DNA from: Planktothrix rubescens CCAP 1459/22
Lineage (GTDB): Bacteria > Cyanobacteriota > Cyanobacteriia > Cyanobacteriales > Microcoleaceae
Length of the DNA: 64,000 nucleotides
Direction: 5' to 3'
Assembly (NCBI GenBank): GCA_904830895.1
Contig: LR882958.1
Span: 1-64,000 of the forward strand
Shown: positions 46,921-56,057 of the stretch, piece by piece
How positions within the stretch are numbered: position 1 is the first letter of the stretch
Layout of the letters: every line of letters begins with the position of its first letter
Notes under the pieces: generated by a model
Database searches by the model: none
What the model saw: only the letters and a program-made list of their open reading frames with translations
What the model was told of the DNA's origin: nothing
Position numbers and translations under genes: made by a program

Positions 46921-46952
46921 CTCCTTGGCATTATGATCATAAATCTTACACC

Positions 46953-49145
46953 CTAATTTTCTATTTCAGGAGTAGAACCAAAATAGGGGTCTGGAGTTCC
47001 GATCCAGTTAAAATCACTAATTCTGAGATTAATACTGCCAATCCGACGCACCGGATTAATCCTCAGCATCACCCCATAGGTACGGCGACTATATTCTAAG
47101 GTTAATTCATTATTTAATGATAAACCACTATCCAAATTAACTGCCGATTCAATCCCAGCCCTTAACCCCCCATAAAGTTGTTGAACTAATCCCATACTTA
47201 ATACTCGTTGATCGACTAAACGATCAAACAAAAAGGGCGATTGTCCATCCAATATCACTTGAGTATAAAATAGGCTAAACCCCGTATAGTCTAAAAAGTC
47301 TTTAGAAAAATGACCCAATTGTCCTTGCACCCCGACAGAGGTACTCAGATAGGATTGGGAATAATCTTGACTATATTGGGTGGTGACTCCTCGGGCAATT
47401 AAGGCTAATTGTACAAAGGGAATCACGGGTCGAGGGGTATAACGTAAACCTTCCGTAGCCGTTGGTGGTAAGCCTTCTCCCCGCCATAATAATACCGGAT
47501 AAATTAAAGTTCCCAACGCCTCATAACGATCTAAAGTGACTCGATTATTCAGACGAGTGGGTTTGAGTAATTCCGGGCGATCGCTATCAGCATTTACCGA
47601 TTGATAGGATGTTTGAAAGCTAAAGGTAGCCCCCTGGTCATTTAAAGCAATCTTAGGAGAAGTCAGCACCGTCCCTAAACTACTCCAAACGGTACGATAC
47701 CCCAAAGTTCCGTTAAACAAACGGTTACGGTAACTATATTCTCCATTCAGGGCAAACCCAGCCCCCAATTGTTGGCGGACTCGGATACTACCGCGAAGGG
47801 CTTTTTCATTCAGATCGGGGAAATTTTCTAAGGTATTTATGGATAAAAACCCACTTAATGCCGTAGTTGGGGTAATTGATCCCGAAATCCTTGCTTCTAA
47901 CCCCAAGGTTTTCGGATCGAAGGGGGTGACATGATCTTGAAAAGCCCGTTGGATTAATAATCTAGGCGCCACTTGCAGGGTCAACGGGCCAAGGGGAACC
48001 GAAGGTAGATTACCTTGAATATAATATCCCCCAAAGTCCCTGAGATCATAACCAAAGGAAAAGGGTAGGGGTTCTTTTTGGCTTCGATCAATGACGGTAC
48101 GTTCTCGAAACAGAGGTAGGTTAAAGGATTGATCCAGCACCAGTCGGGATTTGGTGGTGATCAGTTCATCCCGTAGGGGTGAAACTCGGTTAAATCGGGC
48201 GGTATCGGCTCTTAATTCTAGTTCCGGGGGGGAAAAGGGATCATTGGTCAGTCGCACCTGTTGGGCTTCCCATCCCCCATCCCCAAACAGATCAATCCGT
48301 TCGGCGGCAAATCTCAAGCGATTCACACTGCCTTTTACCCCAAAGGTTTCCCCCCCTCCGACCGAGACTCCGGCGTTAAGCCCCCCATCAGCTTTGACTT
48401 TGGCTAAGGGTTGGGCGGCGGTAATTCGGTCGCTGATCGGGGCATTTAGTAGGGGAGTAACCCCTGGAGTTAGGGGGTCAACTACGGTTAAATCGGTGTC
48501 GGCGGAGGGGGTATAAACAACGCCGTTGGCTTGGTAAACTGACCCGGTACCGACAACGAAGTTATAGTCCATGCGATCGCCCCGAATCACCTGATTTCCC
48601 CGGGTTAGGGCCACATTCCCTTGGGCAATCACTTGACGGGTATTTAGGTTAACTTGGGCCTGCTCTGCATTAATTAAGGACTGGCGAAACCTCACCATCA
48701 CGTTCCCTTGGGCGGTGACGATTTGCCTTTGTTGATCATATTCTTGCCGATCGGCGGTGATTTCGACTATATCTGCGGGGGTGGGAACTGGAATAACGGT
48801 CGATTCTTGGGTGGGAGTTTTAGGGGGGGTGACAACTATTCTGTTACAAGGACTCTGACAGGAATTATCGCTATTGGTAAAGGAAAAGGAGGCATCAAAC
48901 CGATATTGATTCTCGGTTAAAGGTGGGGCGGTTTCTATGGTGACGGCCGACCCCAGTAGTTCTGCGGATACAGGGTCGGATGCCTGAATCTGATCTTCAG
49001 GTAAAGGATAGCTGATGGTTCTTGGGGTTTTTACCCGGGAAGATATTTGTGGTTCTAATCCGATTATCCCCGTTTCAGTGGTCTGTGGTTGGGGAAGATG
49101 ACGAATCATTGGGGGCAGGTCAGGGGGTGGTAGCGGGTAGGGCAT
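46953..49145 (-). CDS. DUF3769 / LptD-like outer-membrane protein
   Basis: 730 residues. The N-terminus is proline-rich. Residues 125-220 carry an OstA/LptA-like repeat domain (ITADRQEYDQQRQIVTAQGN, INAEQAQVNLNTRQVIAQGN, GDRMDYNFVVGTGSVYQANG), which binds lipopolysaccharide in relatives. The C-terminal 450 residues are DUF3769, made of alternating beta strands and ending RRIGSINLRISDFNWIG, as expected for a beta-barrel. The likely role is LPS assembly in the outer membrane. No signal peptide is seen at this start. Confidence 0.87.
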   Translation of the reverse strand: MPYPLPPPDLPPMIRHLPQPQTTETGIIGLEPQISSRVKTPRTISYPLPEDQIQASDPVSAELLGSAVTIETAPPLTENQYRFDASFSFTNSDNSCQSPCNRIVVTPPKTPTQESTVIPVPTPADIVEITADRQEYDQQRQIVTAQGNVMVRFRQSLINAEQAQVNLNTRQVIAQGNVALTRGNQVIRGDRMDYNFVVGTGSVYQANGVVYTPSADTDLTVVDPLTPGVTPLLNAPISDRITAAQPLAKVKADGGLNAGVSVGGGETFGVKGSVNRLRFAAERIDLFGDGGWEAQQVRLTNDPFSPPELELRADTARFNRVSPLRDELITTKSRLVLDQSFNLPLFRERTVIDRSQKEPLPFSFGYDLRDFGGYYIQGNLPSVPLGPLTLQVAPRLLIQRAFQDHVTPFDPKTLGLEARISGSITPTTALSGFLSINTLENFPDLNEKALRGSIRVRQQLGAGFALNGEYSYRNRLFNGTLGYRTVWSSLGTVLTSPKIALNDQGATFSFQTSYQSVNADSDRPELLKPTRLNNRVTLDRYEALGTLIYPVLLWRGEGLPPTATEGLRYTPRPVIPFVQLALIARGVTTQYSQDYSQSYLSTSVGVQGQLGHFSKDFLDYTGFSLFYTQVILDGQSPFLFDRLVDQRVLSMGLVQQLYGGLRAGIESAVNLDSGLSLNNELTLEYSRRTYGVMLRINPVRRIGSINLRISDFNWIGTPDPYFGSTPEIEN

Positions 49146-49354
49146 ATTTGCTGTAACGGAATTTCACAGAATAGCCAGAACTCAACCCCTTTAGGGAACA
49201 GGCTAAAACAATGTCATTAGCTATCAGCCCATCGGGATGATCACTAATGACACTCCAGGTTTTTATCATATCAGGGATTTTGTTCACAGAGGTTGTCGGC
49301 ATCTGGTTTTGATTTTCAAGCCCTAACTTCTGTTTGGACAACTTCCATGTTTCT

Positions 49355-49471
49355 CTACTCTAAGTCTCTGCGTTTCGGGTTCCGGGCTGGGTCATTCGAC
49401 AGGAATCCAAACACGAATAAACTAAAGAAGAACAGAACTACGATATTAACAACGATTTTTAGGGTCAGCAT
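49355..49471 (-). CDS. psbI: Photosystem II reaction centre protein I
   Basis: 38 residues: [20 protein letters not shown], then [18 protein letters not shown]-stop. The single membrane helix and the FGFLSxDPxRNPxRxDLE tail are diagnostic for PsbI, a small subunit next to D1 and CP43. GGAG lies 9 bp before the ATG. It lies 209 bp upstream of the DUF3769 gene on the same strand. The opposite strand shows an open frame that is only its antisense. Confidence 0.95.
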   Translation of the reverse strand: MLTLKIVVNIVVLFFFSLFVFGFLSNDPARNPKRRDLE

Positions 49472-49627
49472 TTGTGAATTTCTCCGAGGCTGCAAGAGTT
49501 TATTTATAGCTGTTATGCCGTAAGCACAACTTTACCATCATATCCCAAAATACCAACTGGTTTAAGGATTCTTTTTCTACCCCCTTGACACAAGTTCATT
49601 TTGTGTTATTATTATAATGGGGAATCT

Positions 49628-49732
49628 ATGCTCGCCTATAAAGCCTTTTTTCGGTTTCGGCATCTGCCAGAAGGGTTAGAACAATTACGTTACAGTATTC
49701 TTCCCATTACCCATTCCCGATCACGGATTTAA
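49628..49732 (+). other. Short open frame of unknown origin
   Basis: 34 codons (MLAYKAFFRFRHLPEGLEQL, then RYSILPITHS and stop) preceded by TTGACACAAG and TATAATGGGG. The 22-bp spacing is too long for a normal promoter. I do not recognise the sequence. It runs into a hairpin repeat. It may be the start of a truncated gene. Confidence 0.25.
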
Positions 49733-49799
49733 GAGGATGACGCAGATTAACACAGATTAAAATCCGTGAAATCTGTGAAATCCTCCTAAATCCGTGATC
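49719..49799. repeat. Hairpin repeat with ATCACGGATTTAAGAGGA arms
   Basis: Arms at 49719-49738 and 49781-49799 pair with few mismatches. The interior GCAGATTAACACAGATTAAA and TCCGTGAAATCTGTGAAA also pair partly. It lies 13 bp after the stop codon of the minus-strand gene at 49812 and could end its transcript. Confidence 0.6.
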
Positions 49800-49811
49800 C
49801 CTATTACCCCA

Positions 49812-51245
49812 TTACTCATAATGAGTTAACCAATACCAAGTTTTAGCGATCGCCTCCTCAACTTTAACCATAACCTGATCTAACCATCCTAAAATCTTCT
49901 CTAGGGGATGTTGAATATATCCGGTTGATGTCACCTGAGCTTCTAGCCAGTCGGGGGAATCGGTCGCAGTTGCGGTTTTCTTGGATTCTATAACACAGTT
50001 TTGCGTTTTTGTCAAGGGGTTTTGAGAATTTTCAGAAATTAAACCGATATTTTCCGGGGTCGTTTTTGTGGGGAAACGGTTTAAGGAAGATTGAAGTTTC
50101 TGAAAAATCCGATTATTTTCGATAGGGTTATTTTGGGTCTTAGGTTTTTTGAGTTTGGATAAAATATTATTTGTCCGAGTATCAATAGTTGACCAGGGGT
50201 CTTCTAGGGAAGAAGATTTTGAATTGGAAATTACCCCGGAATATTCTTCGGGGATATGCTCAGAATTAATAGTATGCTGATGGTCTTTGAAGAAATAATC
50301 TATCGCCGCCAGAATTAGGGACTGAACTTTATAAAAATATTGATCAAAACCCGTTTCTAGGGAAGATGAAGATTCTGATTTTACCGATAAATGGGGATGT
50401 TTCCAGGTTTGAATTACGGTTTTTCCCAGGGTTTGACTTTGTTGGACTAAGCTATGGGTAGCTTGGGAGATGGGAATAATAGAATAATCTTCGACTTGCG
50501 CGATCGCAAAATCTAAGTTATGAATAAATTCAGGAGAAGGCTGGGGGAGAGAAACCGACTCAACAAAATTAGATTCTCCAAAACAATTAATTTTGACTGC
50601 TACAGGACTGGTTTGTACCCAACATAGGACTTGCCAAAATCCTCGAATGGCAGATACAACATTAATAGGATGGCTAAAAGGTTGTAACTGGGGTTGGAAA
50701 GGTTTGGGATGTTGTGCTGAATTTCGATAATAATAGTGATAGTCTGCGACTTCTAAACTAATCCGTTGTTGAAGTTGATATTGTTGTTCAACGGTGAGAC
50801 TATCTAAAATTTGATTATCTTTTTGAACTAATACTAAGGTTTGGGAATCAATTTTACTAGCTACCCCTTGAATTTCTCCTGCTGCGGGTTGGGAAATTAT
50901 CGAATTTTCAAAGCCTCCCGTGTACGGGGGGTTTGGGGGAGCGGTTTCGGTGGTAACGGTATTTAGAATATGAATAATAGGAGTATCAACATTAGGAGGT
51001 TGGGACTTGACCTCAGAATTGAGTTGGGGTAAATGCTGTTTAATCGCCGTCCCTAATTTTTGGGTAGTGACTCGAACGGTTTGCAGGATAAAATAAACTG
51101 GGTATAGTGCTGTTTGCAGGGTAATCTCGGTGGCGAACTTAAAATAGCGCCAACTGCGACTGCCCTCATCGGTAAATTTCTGTGCCGTCTGAGAGATAAA
51201 ATTAAAGAATCGACTTTTGTATGGCCCGGATTCAGCAACAGACAT
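49812..51245 (-). CDS. Cyanobacterial hypothetical protein, helical
   Basis: 477 residues, not recognised. The N-terminus has an amphipathic/hydrophobic stretch (FATEITLQTALYPVYFILQT). The centre includes VEQQYQLQQRISLEVADYHY and RGFWQVLCWVQTSPVAVKIN. A long polar linker leads to a conserved-looking C-terminal end (EKILGWLDQVMVKVEEAIAK). Residues 101-112 (APPNPPYTGGFE) are made by a C/G palindromic repeat. The function is unknown; a membrane-associated role is possible. Confidence 0.65.
   Translation of the reverse strand: MSVAESGPYKSRFFNFISQTAQKFTDEGSRSWRYFKFATEITLQTALYPVYFILQTVRVTTQKLGTAIKQHLPQLNSEVKSQPPNVDTPIIHILNTVTTETAPPNPPYTGGFENSIISQPAAGEIQGVASKIDSQTLVLVQKDNQILDSLTVEQQYQLQQRISLEVADYHYYYRNSAQHPKPFQPQLQPFSHPINVVSAIRGFWQVLCWVQTSPVAVKINCFGESNFVESVSLPQPSPEFIHNLDFAIAQVEDYSIIPISQATHSLVQQSQTLGKTVIQTWKHPHLSVKSESSSSLETGFDQYFYKVQSLILAAIDYFFKDHQHTINSEHIPEEYSGVISNSKSSSLEDPWSTIDTRTNNILSKLKKPKTQNNPIENNRIFQKLQSSLNRFPTKTTPENIGLISENSQNPLTKTQNCVIESKKTATATDSPDWLEAQVTSTGYIQHPLEKILGWLDQVMVKVEEAIAKTWYWLTHYE
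50911..50942. repeat. C/G palindromic repeat inserted in frame in the hypothetical gene
   Basis: The core CCCGTGTACGGGGGG followed by TTTGGGGGA is translated on the minus strand as PPNPPYTGG. Confidence 0.75.
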
Positions 51246-51290
51246 GGTTACACCAAGTTTGATCTATATTCTCCCCTATTAACTATAACA

Positions 51291-52712
51291 TTGACATACT
51301 CCCCACGCATAAATGCGGGGGATTCTTGTTCATGGTTCACAGAAATCCACTTGCTATCTCTGGTTTCCCATCAATAGTAGAGGCGGTCTTCTCCCCATGC
51401 TTTCCCGATTGCTCGGCAGATCCCTTTTGCCCAAAGGTACTGTTTTGGCACTTTATTCCCAGAATTCCCATGCCTTTTTTAAGAATATTAATTGCCGCAT
51501 TTGTATCACGACAAATCTCTATTCCACAATTAGCACAGGAATGGGTTCTGGTACTCAATGACTTTTTCACCCGATAACCGCAACTAGAACAATCTTGAGA
51601 AGTATAGTTAGGCGAAACAGCCACAACTGCCTTATCCCATATTTTTCCGTAGTAGTCTAACCATTGGGTGAATTGATACCAACTAGCATCGGAAATCGAC
51701 TTAGCCAAGTGATGATTCTTGACCATGTTCGACACCTTTAAATCTTCATAGACAATCACATCGTTAGAGTGAACTACGCACCGAGCTTGCTTAATCGCCC
51801 AGTCTTTGCGCTGTCTTTGAATCTTCAGGTGGGTTTTACCCAGTCTTTTCCGAGCTTTATGATAATTATTAGATTGGGGTTTCGCCCCTTTCACAAACTT
51901 TTTACTTAATTGTTTTTGAGCTTTTTTTAACTTCCGCTCAGATTTTCTTAGGAATTGGGGATATACTACAGCATTGTCATTTTGATCTTTAAAGAAATAC
52001 TTTAATCCCAGATCTAACCCGACAACATTGCCAGTGTATTCAATTTGTTCTTTGCGGTCAGTATCAAAGCAGAATTGGGCATAATAGCCATCTGCTCTTT
52101 TGACCACGCGAACACGATTAATTTTTAATCGAAATAGGTCTTCCCTTGTTTCATTGTTGCAATAAACAGACAAAGTTCCGATCTCAAAACCATCGGTGAA
52201 AGCAATATTCATGCAGTCATTAGATAGTTTCCATCCCGAAACTTTATATTCTACAGAGCGACAATGTTTTTTGAATTTAGGATAGCCTTTTTTCTTTTCT
52301 TTCTTTCTGCAACGACTGTATAAACTAGAAATAGAAGCATAAGCTCTTTCTGCACTAGCTTGACGAGCCGCCGAATTTAACTTTTTGGCAAAAGGAAATA
52401 ATGCGGCTAAGTCTTTGCATAGCGCATACAAACCAGCCTTACTTACCCCTTGATTATCCATCCAGTACCGAACACATTTGTTTCTAATGAATTGTGCGGT
52501 ACGAATGGCTTCATCAAGAGCTAGGTATTGCTCCTTGGTTCCGTGCAGTAGTTTGGCTTCTCTAACTATCATGATTCTATTTTATCATAAGGTATTGCAG
52601 ATAAAGCTATTTTTGTGACAAACTTCTTCAAGGTGGCTAAAGGCTCTCCTGAGCGTAGTCGAAGGGCCACCACCGTGTTCATCCCCACGCCTAAAGTCGG
52701 GGGCTTTCCACT
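51291..52712 (-). mobile_element. IS200/IS605-type element with tnpB only
   Basis: Subterminal hairpins are visible at both sides: CCCCACGCATAAATGCGGGG (51301-51320) and the related CCCCACGCCTAAAGTCGGGG (52683-52702). No tnpA is present, so it depends on a transposase in trans. The exact ends are estimated. The left end lies within about 15 bp of the alpha-mannosidase start codon. Confidence 0.75.
51337..52572 (-). CDS. tnpB: TnpB RNA-guided nuclease (OrfB)
   Basis: 411 residues, full length. Start MIVREAKLLHGTKEQYLALD. RuvC-like residues are D in VVGLDLGLKYFF, E in VIVYEDLKVSNMVKN and D in EICRDTNAAINIL. The zinc ribbon has CSSCGYRVKK and CANCG. All catalytic positions are intact. TnpB proteins use an RNA derived from the element's right end to cut DNA at the empty donor site. 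That RNA would be encoded overlapping the 3' end of this gene, near 51291-51450. Confidence 0.93.
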   Translation of the reverse strand: MIVREAKLLHGTKEQYLALDEAIRTAQFIRNKCVRYWMDNQGVSKAGLYALCKDLAALFPFAKKLNSAARQASAERAYASISSLYSRCRKKEKKKGYPKFKKHCRSVEYKVSGWKLSNDCMNIAFTDGFEIGTLSVYCNNETREDLFRLKINRVRVVKRADGYYAQFCFDTDRKEQIEYTGNVVGLDLGLKYFFKDQNDNAVVYPQFLRKSERKLKKAQKQLSKKFVKGAKPQSNNYHKARKRLGKTHLKIQRQRKDWAIKQARCVVHSNDVIVYEDLKVSNMVKNHHLAKSISDASWYQFTQWLDYYGKIWDKAVVAVSPNYTSQDCSSCGYRVKKSLSTRTHSCANCGIEICRDTNAAINILKKGMGILGIKCQNSTFGQKGSAEQSGKHGEKTASTIDGKPEIASGFL

Positions 52713-52725
52713 CGCTTTTTGGTAA

Positions 52726-55700
52726 ATGTCTTTTTCTACCCCTACCCTGCAATTAAAGATTTCGGAAGTTGCTCAACGGTTACGTCTGTTGACTCAAATT
52801 AATCTGCAACTCCATTGGCAAATTATCAACCCTGGGGAGTCTGATCACCCAGTTGAAATCAATGAAAAAGGACATATTCCTTGGGCGGCGGGAAAACAGG
52901 TTTTGAAATTAAGACAAAAAATTATAGTTCCCAGGGAGTTACAGGGTTATCCGTTAACAGGTTTAACTTTAAGATTAGTCTTAAGTTGGTGGGCACAGGA
53001 TGCTCAAATCTATATTAATAACCAGTTTGTACAAGCCGGAGACTTGTTTGATAGTTATACCCGCATTCTATTAAGTTCGTCGGTACAGCCTGGGGATGAA
53101 TTTGAAATAGAGTTATCTTTAATTAGTCCGGGACACGACCGAGGAGCATTAGTTAATTCCTGCTGTTGGTATGAACTTTCCGACTCCTCAAAAATTGATC
53201 CTAGTTTCTTAGCTGACGAGTTAGAAATTTTAGGGATATTTTTAGCATCGGAAAATCACCAACCCGACCTAGAAACCGACTTAACTTCCCTAGGGAAGAT
53301 TTTAGATATCATTTCTGGCTATATCCTCCCAAAAGTCCCCCGTACACGGGGGGTTTGGGGGGGACAAAATCTAACTGAATTTGAAAATAGCCTGACCCAA
53401 GTTCGTCAGATATTAAAATCAGTTATCCCTAAATTAGACACCTACAAAATTTCCCTACTCGGTCACGCCCATTTAGACTTAGCTTGGCTATGGCCGATAA
53501 CAGAAACCTGGATAGTCGCGCAAAAAACCTTTGAGTCAGTTTTGCAATTACAAACAGACTTTCCCGAATTAATCTTCTGTCATTCCTCCCCTATTCTTTA
53601 TGAATGGATAGAAAAACATCGTCCCGATTTATTTAGTCAAATTCAAGATAATATTCAAAAAGGAATCTGGGAAATCGCCGCCGGACTCTGGGTAGAACCA
53701 GAATTGAATATTATTAATGGAGAATCTATCGTCCGTCAGGTATTATACGGACAGCGATATGTTTTAGAAAAAATGGGTCAACTTTCCACCGTCGCTTGGC
53801 TACCCGATACCTTTGGTTTTTGCTGGCAATTACCCCAAATTTTCCAACAGGGCGGTATTGATTATTTTATTACCCAAAAACTGCGTTGGAATGATACAAA
53901 TAAATTTCCCTACGGGTTGTTTGAATGGCAAGGGTTAGATGGAACTAAAATTATTAGTTTCATGACCGCTTTAATTGGTGAACGAGTTGACCCGGTGAAA
54001 ATCTTTAAATATGCTCTGGAATGGAAAACCCAAACCGGATTAAATCAGAGTTTATGGTTGCCCGGAGTTGGTGATCATGGGGGCGGGCCGACCCGTGATA
54101 TGTTAGAAATAACTAGACGCTGGAATCAATCTGCTATTTTTCCAGAGTTTAAGTTTCAAAAGGTCAAAGACTATTTAATAGAAGTCCTAAATAATGCCCC
54201 CGCACCCCTTCCGATCTGGCGGGATGAATTATATTTAGAATTCCATCGCGGTTGCTATACTACCCACGCAGATCAAAAACGGTTTAATCGTCGGGGGGAA
54301 ACCCTATTATATGAAGCAGAACTATTTGCAACTATAGCTACCCTTTACTCCGGTTCTATTTATCCCCAGCAGGAAATAGAAACAGCTTGGAAGCAAATTT
54401 TGTTAAACCAATTTCACGATATCCTGCCCGGAACTGCCATTACTGAAGTCTACCAGCAGGCAAATCAAGACTGGGAAACCGCCATCAAAACCGCCGAGGA
54501 AATTCTCCACCAGTCCTTCGATGCCATTGTTGCCTCTATTTCTGTTAACTTCCCCTCCCAACCTGACGCCCAACCAATTTTTATCTTTAATTCCCTGAAC
54601 TGGTCACGCTCAGAAGTCGTGGCTGTGCCTATTCCTAATTCCGATAGCTGTTGGCAAATTTATGATTACCAGGGAATACCCCAAACCGCCCAAACACGGG
54701 GGGAAAGGTCGGAAAAACCGCAACTGCTATTCCTGGCAAAAAATGTTCCGAGTCTGGGATATCAGGTCTATTGGTTGGGGCGCAAACAGGCTGAAACCCT
54801 TGAAATCTCGCAGAAATACCCCTATATGGGCAAACCTATTCCTAATTATACTGAAAGTATAGCAGAAAAAAACGAGGTTGTCAAATATTATCAGTTAGAA
54901 CCTAAAAATATTAGCTTTGAAAATGATATTTTGCGGGTAATTGTAGATACGGAAACCGGAAATTTAGAACAGGTTTTCGACTTAATTAATCAAAGAAATA
55001 TCCTCCAACTAGGACAGGGAAATCAATTACAAGTCTTTGCAGATTCAGGACAATATTGGGATGGGTGGAATATCAACCCCAATTATCAAGAATATCCCTT
55101 AGATTTACCGCAATTAGAATCAATTGAATGGATAGAATCAGGGCCGATAGTTTGGCGACTGAGAATTATTAAACGGTTAAATCAATCAGAGTTTTGCCAA
55201 GATTATATTTTAGAACAAGGTTCACCCCAATTAAAAATAGAAACCACCGTCAATTGGCAAGAACGTCATACTTTAATTAAAGTTGCTTTTCCCCTAACTA
55301 TTACGGCGGATTTTGCTAGTTATGAAATACCCTGTGGTGTAATTCAACGACCTACTAACCCCAAAAACCCCCCAAGCCCCCTGCCCCCCGTGTACGGGGG
55401 GTTTCCGGAGGGGAAAGCGAAATGGGAAGTTCCGGCAATTCATTGGGCAGATATTAGTACACCTGATTATGGAATTAGTATATTAAATGATAGTAAATAT
55501 GGTTATGATGCTCAAAGCGATCAACTGCGATTAACATTATTAAGAGGTTCAACCTGGCCCGACCCAGAGGCCGATTTAGGATGGCATCAATTTAGTTATG
55601 CAGTTTATCCCCATGGGGGAGATTGGAAACAAGCAAAAACTGTTCAAAAGGGCTATGAATTTAATCGGCCGTTACAGGTTAAAGTCTATCCGCCTATATC

Positions 55701-55980
55701 CTCAACCGCTAATTTAGAATCATCGAGTTGCCAGAGTTTCCTAGAGTTAGGGTCTGATCATTTAATTTTAATGGCATTCAAACAGTCAGAAACTAAGTCC
55801 AAACAATGGATATTAAGATGTTATGAATGTCAGGGAGAAGAAACTAGGTTAGAATTACAGAATAATCTGGGATTAACTATAGACTATTCTGTAAATATAT
55901 TAGAACAACCCCAGGAAACAACTGTTTCTATATCTGCTTGGAAAATAGTTAGTTTTGCTCTAACTTCTAGGGATAGCTAG
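52726..55980 (+). CDS. Alpha-mannosidase, GH38
   Basis: 1,084 residues. An N-terminal beta domain precedes the catalytic domain with LLGHAHLDLAWLWPITETW (zinc site H-D), AAGLWVEPELNIINGESIVR, VAWLPDTFGFCWQLPQIFQQ (the Asp nucleophile is in LPDTFG) and NQFHDILPGTAITEVY. C-terminal beta domains follow (SIEWIESGPIVWRLRIIKR, DLGWHQFSYAVYPHGGDW). It removes alpha-linked mannose from glycans. Two stretches are encoded by palindromic repeats: residues about 201-213 (KVPRTRGVWGG) and 878-896 (PKNPPSPLPPVYGGF). An IS lies directly upstream. Confidence 0.93.
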   Translation: MSFSTPTLQLKISEVAQRLRLLTQINLQLHWQIINPGESDHPVEINEKGHIPWAAGKQVLKLRQKIIVPRELQGYPLTGLTLRLVLSWWAQDAQIYINNQFVQAGDLFDSYTRILLSSSVQPGDEFEIELSLISPGHDRGALVNSCCWYELSDSSKIDPSFLADELEILGIFLASENHQPDLETDLTSLGKILDIISGYILPKVPRTRGVWGGQNLTEFENSLTQVRQILKSVIPKLDTYKISLLGHAHLDLAWLWPITETWIVAQKTFESVLQLQTDFPELIFCHSSPILYEWIEKHRPDLFSQIQDNIQKGIWEIAAGLWVEPELNIINGESIVRQVLYGQRYVLEKMGQLSTVAWLPDTFGFCWQLPQIFQQGGIDYFITQKLRWNDTNKFPYGLFEWQGLDGTKIISFMTALIGERVDPVKIFKYALEWKTQTGLNQSLWLPGVGDHGGGPTRDMLEITRRWNQSAIFPEFKFQKVKDYLIEVLNNAPAPLPIWRDELYLEFHRGCYTTHADQKRFNRRGETLLYEAELFATIATLYSGSIYPQQEIETAWKQILLNQFHDILPGTAITEVYQQANQDWETAIKTAEEILHQSFDAIVASISVNFPSQPDAQPIFIFNSLNWSRSEVVAVPIPNSDSCWQIYDYQGIPQTAQTRGERSEKPQLLFLAKNVPSLGYQVYWLGRKQAETLEISQKYPYMGKPIPNYTESIAEKNEVVKYYQLEPKNISFENDILRVIVDTETGNLEQVFDLINQRNILQLGQGNQLQVFADSGQYWDGWNINPNYQEYPLDLPQLESIEWIESGPIVWRLRIIKRLNQSEFCQDYILEQGSPQLKIETTVNWQERHTLIKVAFPLTITADFASYEIPCGVIQRPTNPKNPPSPLPPVYGGFPEGKAKWEVPAIHWADISTPDYGISILNDSKYGYDAQSDQLRLTLLRGSTWPDPEADLGWHQFSYAVYPHGGDWKQAKTVQKGYEFNRPLQVKVYPPISSTANLESSSCQSFLELGSDHLILMAFKQSETKSKQWILRCYECQGEETRLELQNNLGLTIDYSVNILEQPQETTVSISAWKIVSFALTSRDS
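53327..53365. repeat. C/G palindromic repeat inserted in frame in the mannosidase gene (first)
   Basis: CCCCCGTACACGGGGGG followed by TTTGGGGGGG, read as PRTRGVWGG. It lies between the N-terminal beta domain and the catalytic domain. Confidence 0.8.
55357..55412. repeat. C/G palindromic repeat inserted in frame in the mannosidase gene (second)
   Basis: CCCCCCGTGTACGGGGGG with a C-rich left arm, read as NPPSPLPPVYGGFPEG, in a C-terminal beta domain. It uses a different reading frame of the repeat from the first copy. Confidence 0.8.
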
Positions 55981-56020
55981 ATATAATATAGCAATCCTAA
56001 ATAGATTGTAATATTTTAAT

Positions 56021-56048
56021 AGGGAATAGGGAATAGGGAACAGGGAAT
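56021..56048. repeat. GGGAATA/GGGAACA short tandem repeat
   Basis: Four 7-bp units between the mannosidase gene and the LysR pseudogene. Confidence 0.8.
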
Positions 56049-56057
56049 GATTGTTTC

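Noticed and set aside
49293-49523. 76-codon plus-strand frame near 49.4 kb
   Set aside because: It is antisense to psbI and has no recognisable features.
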